The notes beneath the pieces are model-generated. The model ran no database searches. It saw only the letters and a program-made list of their open reading frames with translations, and was not told the DNA's origin. Shown piece by piece: positions 5,574 through 10,805 of a stretch of DNA of 10,805 nucleotides. The position numbers and the translations under genes are program-made. The first letter of the stretch is position 1, and each line of letters starts with the position of its first letter. Location of the stretch: NCBI GenBank assembly GCA_030603485.1, contig JAUVXS010000053.1, forward strand, positions 1 to 10,805, given 5' to 3'. This stretch comes from Dehalococcoidia bacterium (GTDB taxonomy: Bacteria > Chloroflexota > Dehalococcoidia > GIF9 > AB-539-J10).

Positions 5574-6416
5574 CTAAGCCGGCCACAATTGGTTCCCGCC
5601 GTCTACACGCAGTACCTGCCCGGTCATGTATGATGAATCATCGGTGACCAGGAACTCAACAGTGCGTGCGATCTCAACCGGATAGCCCGGGCGTTTGAGG
5701 GTTCCGTCGGTCATTTTTGCCGCGCCCTCGGCACGCCCCTGAGCTACAATGCGGGGAACGACAATCAACCCGGGAGCAATCGCATTGACACGGATATTGT
5801 ATTGCTTGACAAAGGCTGCCAGGCAGCGCGTATATTCGTGGACAGCCGCTTTCGCAGATGCATAGATTGCTTCATGAGAATGGCCCCCAAGACCGGATAC
5901 ACTACCGATGTTGACAACCCAGCCTGTCTTGCGTTGAATCATCTCCGGCACCACTTCACGGCAGCATAGGATACAGGTCATGAGATTCCGATCCAGAATT
6001 GCCCGTACATCTTCCAGGGGAACAAATATGGCATCATTGACCAGCGGTTTACCGAAATTCCCGCCCGATATGCCCAGTGCACCTATATCGCCACCGGCAC
6101 TGTTTACTAATATGTCGATATGGTCGAACTGACGGCGGATTTGCGCAACAATATCTTTGACGGTAGCTGCATCAGTTAAATCCCCGCAGAACGGCAGGAC
6201 CTCGCTCCCGCAGGCATCGGTTATGGTCTTGGCAACTGCTTCCAGTGAATCAGCCTCGTTGAAAGCGCGTGATGAGGTTGGACTGGTGCCGTGGACTGCT
6301 ACCTTTGCCCCCAGTTGTGCCAGGCGGTCGGCAATTACCCTTCCGATGCCGCGTGAGGAACCGGTCACCCAGGCAACTTTACCCTCAAGACGTTTCTCTT
6401 TTTTGGTGGCTTCCAT
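5574..6416 (-). CDS. Short-chain dehydrogenase/reductase (classical SDR)
   Basis: This 280-residue NAD(P)-dependent oxidoreductase is complete. It has the nucleotide-binding TGSSRGIG (18-25), the acidic pair region GDLTD (78-82), NSAG (105-108, for the usual NNAG), Asn144, Ser172 in NIGS, the YASAK catalytic pair Tyr185/Lys189, and the PGL segment (215-217). The C-terminus MTGQVLRVDGG is characteristic of the family. An insert (GGDIGALGISGGNFGKPLVN, about 108-127) is longer than in many relatives and probably shapes the substrate pocket. The ATG at 6414-6416 is preferred because GGAGG lies five bases upstream; an earlier in-frame ATG at 6428 overlaps that site. It resembles 3-oxoacyl-ACP reductase-like SDRs, but the alcohol/ketone substrate is unknown. 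Confidence 0.9.
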   Translation of the reverse strand: MEATKKEKRLEGKVAWVTGSSRGIGRVIADRLAQLGAKVAVHGTSPTSSRAFNEADSLEAVAKTITDACGSEVLPFCGDLTDAATVKDIVAQIRRQFDHIDILVNSAGGDIGALGISGGNFGKPLVNDAIFVPLEDVRAILDRNLMTCILCCREVVPEMIQRKTGWVVNIGSVSGLGGHSHEAIYASAKAAVHEYTRCLAAFVKQYNIRVNAIAPGLIVVPRIVAQGRAEGAAKMTDGTLKRPGYPVEIARTVEFLVTDDSSYMTGQVLRVDGGNQLWPA

Positions 6417-6461
6417 ATGAACCTCCATCTCATAAAAAATTACCCCGTAACGGTTCCAACA

Positions 6462-6490
6462 ATTGTAGAAAATGGCAGGACGATAGTCAA
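6462..6490 (-). promoter_or_regulatory. Sigma70-type promoter of the dehydrogenase gene
   Basis: On the minus strand, TTGACT (6485-6490), a 17-base spacer and TACAAT (6462-6467) form a near-consensus promoter. The start site would fall near 6455, with a leader of about 39 bases before the ATG at 6416. This shows the dehydrogenase is transcribed separately from the upstream mutS2 operon. Two small inverted repeats lie just upstream (TCAGG/CCTGA at 6569-6583 and ATACCT/AGGTAT at 6576-6599), but neither has a T-run. Confidence 0.65.
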
Positions 6491-6660
6491 AGAAAGAGGA
6501 ATGACTTCTTGCCACAAAATAAAAGCCGGATATGCAGTCCTTACCACAGGGAATTAATCAACTCGTCGTCAGGCAATACCTGAAGATTTTCGTAGGTATA
6601 GCATAGATTTCTTTTGAACCTTTCGGATCCGGGAGGCTTTTCTTGAGCTTCCTGTTTTTC

Positions 6661-7413
6661 TTAAAGGTCGTCCTCGCACCATTCAATAACGTCGGTTGAC
6701 CAGACATTGCCCAGGGCTTTTTCCAGCACCGCCTTACGCGGCTCAGGTATGTCCAGCAGCATCCGCAGGGTGCGGTTGTCGAACTGGTGCAGGAACGGGC
6801 ACCGCTTTCGTAGCGAAAGTATTGTAGTTCTTGCTCCTCCGTAGACCAGATAGTCGAGTGACCGGGCATGGGGCTCAACATGTTCCCGCACATGACCGCA
6901 AACCCGGCCCAGAAAGTACTCTATCTGCTTTTCCCGGTGCCGGGCGAACCGCGCCTGCGAGGAGCCGCCCTTTTTATGGCGGGCGTGCACCAGGCCCGTT
7001 CCCGTCTTGCTATCTACAAGCTTTGTGCCCTGGCAGATGCCAATACTGTATGCTCCCAGTCGGACCAGGACCAGGGCGATAAGGAAGTCATGACTGAGAA
7101 GGGAACGCAACGGCCCGATATCATAGCCCTCGTTGACATATTCTTCCTCAATCGGGAACGGTGGCAGAACCAGGTAATTTTTCGGTAGACCCCAGAAAAG
7201 CACCGCCCCCGTTTCTGAGCCGGCAATAACCTCATCCATGCCTGGCGGGAGGTTAGTCGTGGTAACCAGCTTGTCCAGCAAATCGTCAACCCTGGCAAGC
7301 GGCGTCCCCCGTGGCAGGTATAACGATACTGCTCGGCCTTCCATCGTGGCTAGCTCGTCGAGAAAGCCGAGCATCTTCGACCTGCCCAGGTGGGACCTCC
7401 TTGATATGAACAT
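6661..7413 (-). CDS. Vms1/ANKZF1-like (VLRF1) peptidyl-tRNA hydrolase / release factor
   Basis: This 250-residue protein resembles bacterial VLRF1 release-factor-like proteins, which hydrolyse peptidyl-tRNA trapped on a free 50S subunit. The diagnostic segment is HARHKKGGSSQARFARHREK (143-162). GGSSQ (149-153, catalytic-type Gln153) corresponds to the GGQ/GSxQ loop of eRF1 and Vms1, and the basic Arg/His helix after it would contact tRNA or rRNA. Strand segments such as AVSLYLPRG (28-36) and AYSIGICQG (121-129) precede it, and LVYGGARTT (189-197) begins the C-terminal subdomain. It follows mutS2 by 34 bases and is surely co-transcribed. The start is uncertain: ATG 7413 has a poor Shine-Dalgarno, whereas AAGGAGGT (7395-7402) lies inside the frame, five bases before a CTG (7387-7389); ATG 7374 is another candidate. 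Family assignment is firm; activity is inferred. Confidence 0.82.
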   Translation of the reverse strand: MFISRRSHLGRSKMLGFLDELATMEGRAVSLYLPRGTPLARVDDLLDKLVTTTNLPPGMDEVIAGSETGAVLFWGLPKNYLVLPPFPIEEEYVNEGYDIGPLRSLLSHDFLIALVLVRLGAYSIGICQGTKLVDSKTGTGLVHARHKKGGSSQARFARHREKQIEYFLGRVCGHVREHVEPHARSLDYLVYGGARTTILSLRKRCPFLHQFDNRTLRMLLDIPEPRKAVLEKALGNVWSTDVIEWCEDDL

Positions 7414-7447
7414 AATATTAACCAGCCTGCTTAACTAAATGCTGCGG

Positions 7448-9862
7448 TTACATGCTGACTACGGTAACGCCGTCGCCGCCCTCGCCCTGCTCGCCGGCTC
7501 GAAAGGACATGACCAGCGGGTGAGAGGCAAGAATTTCCCTGACAATCTGGCGCACGGTGCCTGTGCCGATCCCGTGAATGATGCGTACCTGGCTCAAGCT
7601 GGCCAGAGACGCCTCGTTAAGGTAGTCCTCAAGCGCCAGCTCAACCTCGTCTGCCCTCTTCCCCCGCAGGTCAAGCTCGAAGGAGACTGTCCGTTTCCTC
7701 AATCCCCTCGTTATCATTCCGCCTTTCGGCTCTACGGCGCCAGTTGTGGGTATCCTCTTTTCCACGCTGTCCAGGCTGAGGGTTATCTTCGCCCTCCCGA
7801 CCTGGACTTCGATGAGCCCGCGTTCCTCAGACACTGAGAGCACTGTTGCTTGAGACCTTGTCTCTTTTAGCCAGACAGTATCACCGGTGGCGATTGAGCC
7901 CGACCCGGCTTCCTCATCACCTGTTCCCGCTGCCGCCCTCGCCCGCCACACTTCGGCATTCAATTGTTTCTGAACCTCTGCCAGCGCCTTTTTTGCCCGG
8001 TCGATTCTCTCCCTCGATTTTTCTTTGCGTAACTCTGATGTCGCCTCTCGGAGTTCCCTCTGTAGTTCAGCGGCCTCGCGAACGACCCGGTCACGTGTCT
8101 CCTGGATTATCTTTCGCTTCTCTTCTTCTAACTGGCGGAGCCTGTTTTCCAATTCAGTATTCCTGTGCTGTGCCTCATCCCTTTCTTTCTCCAGGCTGCG
8201 ACGAAGCGACTCAACATTTGTCTGCTCGGTCGTCAGATGGGTAAGCAGGGCCTCGAGGTCCTGGCTGCCTTTGGAAAGCATGTCTCTGGCGCCGGTGACA
8301 ATCTGCGCAGGCAATCCCAGGCGAGCCGCTGTAGCCAGAGCGTTGCTGCCGCCCGGAATACCCACCGTCAGGTGATAGGTAGGCGTCATCGTAACGGGAT
8401 CAATATCAAGAGCAGCATTTTGCAGGCCGTCAGCAGTGTGAGCCAGCGCCTTCAATTCGGTGTAGTGAGTGGTAGCCACGGTCATCGTTCGCTGCGATGA
8501 GAAATGGAGCAGGATAGAACGGGCGAGAGCCGAGCCTTCGCCCGGGTCGGTGTTGGTGCCCAGTTCGTCGAGAAGCACCAGACTCTTTGCCGTGGCGCTG
8601 TTGATGATACGCACAATGTTGCCTACGTGCCAGCTGAAGGTAGAAAGGGTCTGTTCGATACTCTGCTCATCACCGATGTCGGCAAATACGCCGTCAAAGA
8701 GGGGGATGCGGCTTTCCGGCAGGGCGGGGATGGGCAGGCCGGCCTGCGCCATCAAGCTGAGAAGTCCTATGGTCTTGAGAGCGACCGTCTTACCACCCGT
8801 ATTGGGTCCGGTAATGACCAGAGTGTAGAAATCCCGGCCAATCTCGACCGACAGCGGCACCGCCTTTTTTGCCAGCAGCGGATGCCTGGCTTCGAGCAGC
8901 CTGAGCACACCGGCCGGTCCGTCACCCTCTACTTCATGGCTTGTACCGGCGGCAACAATAACGGGTTCGGTAGCTTTAACCTCCCTGGCATACCTTGCCT
9001 TGGCCAGCGCCAGGTCAATCTCAGCAATCAGTTCTATATTACGTGAAATTTCAATTTCGTGTGCCCCGGCTTCAGAACTAAGCCTTCCCAAAATCCTTTC
9101 TATTTCATGCTTTTCTTCCATGACCAGCTCACGCATTTCATTCCCCATATCTAAGGTTGTCCACGGCTCAATAAATAGAGTAGCCCCGGTATTGGAGACA
9201 TCGTGGACGATGCCCTTTATCTCCCGTCGACATTCCACCTTGACGGGAATTACATACCGGCCTTCCCTTTCGGTGATAATGGGTTCCTGGATTATCTTCC
9301 GCCTTCTGGGTGACCTGATTATGGTTTCCAGGTGGGTGACCAGTTGCTGGCGTACTTCCCGCATTCTATGTCTCGCGGACGCCAGCCTGGGCGAGGCAGT
9401 GTCCAGCAAGTCGGCGGACGGACTTAAGCAGTCACCGATATCCTTTTGAAGCCGGTCCAGCTCCACAATGTCTCCGGCCAGACCGCTGAGCAACGGGAGT
9501 TCACTTGACAGGCCCATCAGGTGGCTTCGTAACCGGCGGGCTGCGTCCAGCGTCTTCCGGATTTCCAGCAGGAGTTGAGGCTCCAGGACTTTACCGCGGG
9601 CTGCCATCCTCACCACTTCCCGAATATCAAGAACTTCGCCGATATGGATGTCCGGACTGAGTGAAAGCAGGCGGCGCGCTTCAGTCGACTGCCTGAGCAG
9701 CAAGCAGACCGCTTCTTCATTCGAGAGTGGACTAAGGTCACGGGCAAGCTGTTGACTGGCGGAAAACGAGGCATAGCCGGCCAGTATCTCCCGTATCTTG
9801 TGAAATTCGAGCAGTTCTAAATCTCTGTCGCCCAAGGTACCCGTCCTGCGTCGCTTATACAA
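7448..9862 (-). CDS. mutS2: MutS2 ATPase with SMR domain (ribosome rescue / recombination)
   Basis: The 804-residue protein has the full MutS2 layout: core/lever region (about 15-300), ATPase with Walker A GPNTGGKT (352-359), the signature segment DIGDEQSIEQTLSTFSWH (395-412) and Walker B LVLLDELGTNTDP (428-440). A long charged coiled coil (about 535-640) follows, then a KOW-like domain (about 656-702), and a C-terminal SMR domain with LDLRG (730-734) and HGIGTGTVR (763-771, usually HGKGTG). In Bacillus subtilis MutS2 recognises collided ribosomes and splits them; in other bacteria it has been linked to suppression of recombination. The DNA mismatch-binding domains of MutS are absent, as expected. 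The start is TTG 9862 or, with a better upstream G-rich site, TTG 9835; no ATG is available. It heads the operon with the VLRF1 gene. Confidence 0.95.
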   Translation of the reverse strand: MYKRRRTGTLGDRDLELLEFHKIREILAGYASFSASQQLARDLSPLSNEEAVCLLLRQSTEARRLLSLSPDIHIGEVLDIREVVRMAARGKVLEPQLLLEIRKTLDAARRLRSHLMGLSSELPLLSGLAGDIVELDRLQKDIGDCLSPSADLLDTASPRLASARHRMREVRQQLVTHLETIIRSPRRRKIIQEPIITEREGRYVIPVKVECRREIKGIVHDVSNTGATLFIEPWTTLDMGNEMRELVMEEKHEIERILGRLSSEAGAHEIEISRNIELIAEIDLALAKARYAREVKATEPVIVAAGTSHEVEGDGPAGVLRLLEARHPLLAKKAVPLSVEIGRDFYTLVITGPNTGGKTVALKTIGLLSLMAQAGLPIPALPESRIPLFDGVFADIGDEQSIEQTLSTFSWHVGNIVRIINSATAKSLVLLDELGTNTDPGEGSALARSILLHFSSQRTMTVATTHYTELKALAHTADGLQNAALDIDPVTMTPTYHLTVGIPGGSNALATAARLGLPAQIVTGARDMLSKGSQDLEALLTHLTTEQTNVESLRRSLEKERDEAQHRNTELENRLRQLEEEKRKIIQETRDRVVREAAELQRELREATSELRKEKSRERIDRAKKALAEVQKQLNAEVWRARAAAGTGDEEAGSGSIATGDTVWLKETRSQATVLSVSEERGLIEVQVGRAKITLSLDSVEKRIPTTGAVEPKGGMITRGLRKRTVSFELDLRGKRADEVELALEDYLNEASLASLSQVRIIHGIGTGTVRQIVREILASHPLVMSFRAGEQGEGGDGVTVVSM

Positions 9863-9886
9863 TCAGCGCGATATCAACTGCCGAAT

Positions 9887-9916
9887 AGTATAAAGCAATC
9901 GCCCGCATTTTGAAAA
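9887..9916 (-). promoter_or_regulatory. Putative promoter of the mutS2-VLRF1 operon
   Basis: On the minus strand, TTTTCA (9911-9916) is followed after 18 bases by TATACT (9887-9892), a good -10 with a weak -35. Transcription would begin near 9880, about 18 bases before TTG 9862 or 45 before TTG 9835. No other promoter-like pair is evident in the 247-base gap. Confidence 0.45.
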
Positions 9917-9939
9917 AGTCGGCTTTCTCATCTGAAAGC
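9913..9939 (-). terminator. Weak candidate terminator for the methyltransferase gene
   Basis: Read on the minus strand, GCTTTC (9934-9939) and GAAAGC (9922-9927) form a six-base-pair stem with a six-base loop, followed four bases later by TTTTT (9913-9917). It lies about 170 bases beyond the methyltransferase stop and directly abuts the mutS2 -35 box. The modest stem makes termination uncertain. Confidence 0.3.
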
Positions 9940-10109
9940 TGATAAGAGTACCTGCGCAGTTTGGCAAGGGGTTCAATGTGGTCAGACTGCACGAAAGTCA
10001 GAATTGCCGGGTAGCAATACAAGCTTCTGTTATTGAACTACATATTATCGCATGTTGTTGCCGTTTGAATGTGACTAGCAACCAAAAAGTCGTGAAACAG
10101 CAAACGTGC

Positions 10110-10793
10110 TCACTTGCGTTTCTTAAGCGTAATCTTCATCCAAATATCTGTTAGCGCCATCTGGTAGTTGCCTTTGAATGCCGTTTGCTCTAGCATACCC
10201 TTAATTACGGTCTGGTACTCTTCCCCGGTGAAACCATGTAGTGTAGAGACTCTGGGTCCAAGTCGGCTAACCAGGAACCCATATTCCTCGTTCATTTTTC
10301 TTCTATCAGCCCGGTTGTTGAAAACCTCGGGACACCCGTCGTATATCCAGGCTTCCTTGCCGGTTTTTAGAACACGATAGCATTCATCAAACACCATGCG
10401 TGGTGTCTTCCAATGGTGCGAAGCGCCCGTACTAATCACAAGGTCTATTGAATTATCCTTGAAAGGGAGTTTGGCCGCATTGCCAAACACAAATCGAGCA
10501 TTATCAACGCCTTTTGCATGGCGTCTGGCAATCTTGACCATTTGCCTGCTGAGATCGATGCCGTAGACCTGTAGGCTGGGTGACCTCTTGGCAATCTCTA
10601 TTGACAGATAGCCTGTTCCCGAACCTAAATCGAGAATAGTCCCGTTTCCCATCTTTGCCACTATGTCATTAGCTATCTTTGTTTCAGGCTTTCGAAGAAC
10701 TTTTGCCACTGTCGCATTGTAGAATATGGCACCAGGGGTTGGGATTGCTTCAGGCTTCCTCAGTACATCCTTGATGAATCTTGTTAGAGACAT
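10110..10793 (-). CDS. Class I SAM-dependent methyltransferase
   Basis: The 227-residue protein has the seven-stranded methyltransferase core. Motif I is ILDLGSGTGYL (53-63), the ribose-binding acidic residue is Asp80 in YGIDLS, then GNAAKLPF (104-111) for the adenine side, DLVISTGASHHW (117-128) after strand 4, and ECYRVLKTGKEAWIYD (137-152). This resembles the UbiE/Methyltransf_11 type acting on small molecules, but the acceptor is unknown. The N-terminus contains the hexapeptide VLRKPE twice (10-15 and 32-37), which may be chance. The ATG at 10791-10793 is chosen because GAGGA lies six bases upstream; an ATG two codons earlier abuts that site. Upstream sequence is outside the window. It is separated from mutS2 by 247 bases and is probably not part of that operon. 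Confidence 0.87.
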   Translation of the reverse strand: MSLTRFIKDVLRKPEAIPTPGAIFYNATVAKVLRKPETKIANDIVAKMGNGTILDLGSGTGYLSIEIAKRSPSLQVYGIDLSRQMVKIARRHAKGVDNARFVFGNAAKLPFKDNSIDLVISTGASHHWKTPRMVFDECYRVLKTGKEAWIYDGCPEVFNNRADRRKMNEEYGFLVSRLGPRVSTLHGFTGEEYQTVIKGMLEQTAFKGNYQMALTDIWMKITLKKRK

Positions 10794-10805
10794 GACCATT
10801 CCTCG

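Noticed and set aside
6619..6636. GU-containing hairpin followed by CTTTTC on the plus strand, terminator-like
   Set aside because: No plus-strand gene precedes it, and on the minus strand, where it would end the mutS2-VLRF1 operon, the stem has mismatches and no T-run follows.
7439..9449. Several long open frames on the plus strand opposite mutS2
   Set aside because: They are antisense to the well-supported mutS2 gene, have no recognisable domains, and arise from its codon bias and G+C content.
1..10805. CRISPR array, tRNA or rRNA gene, insertion sequence
   Set aside because: No regularly spaced repeats with unique spacers, no cloverleaf or rRNA-like sequence, and no transposase reading frame or terminal inverted repeats were seen on either strand.

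Overview
The window looks like a chromosomal segment of a free-living bacterium, most likely a Chloroflexota (Dehalococcoidia-like) lineage. That placement is an impression from protein character and rests on no search: a mutS2 of 804 codons followed by a Vms1-like release factor, sec-type lipoproteins, and an excisionase/integrase pair. There are no tRNA or rRNA genes and no CRISPR array.

The left part (about 1-4820) is visibly A+T-richer and has accessory character. On the minus strand it carries a truncated lipoprotein gene running off the left edge, a PD-(D/E)XK nuclease-like protein, an unrecognised 122-residue protein just upstream of it, and a small lipoprotein. On the plus strand, a near-consensus sigma70 promoter drives a small excisionase-type HTH gene and a tyrosine recombinase. 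The recombinase reading frame overlaps, for about 60 bases, the start of a radical SAM gene that has a B12-binding-like N-terminal domain. I read this part as a small integrated element or a recombination-prone island.

The middle (about 5000-6500, minus strand) has a small cupin and a short-chain dehydrogenase/reductase. Each has its own recognisable promoter. The cupin promoter has a perfect 8-bp dyad around its -35 box and a further pair of direct repeats upstream, which suggests a regulated metabolic gene.

The right part (about 6660-9900, minus strand, G+C-richer) is the most interesting. mutS2 (ATPase plus SMR domain) is followed after 34 bases by a gene for a Vms1/ANKZF1-type (VLRF1) peptidyl-tRNA hydrolase with a GGSSQ catalytic-loop motif. 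MutS2 is known in Bacillus to split collided ribosomes, and VLRF1 proteins release nascent chains from the resulting 50S-peptidyl-tRNA. The pair therefore reads as a compact two-gene ribosome-rescue operon: splitter plus releaser. A SAM-dependent methyltransferase gene upstream of mutS2, with its start near the right edge, completes the window.
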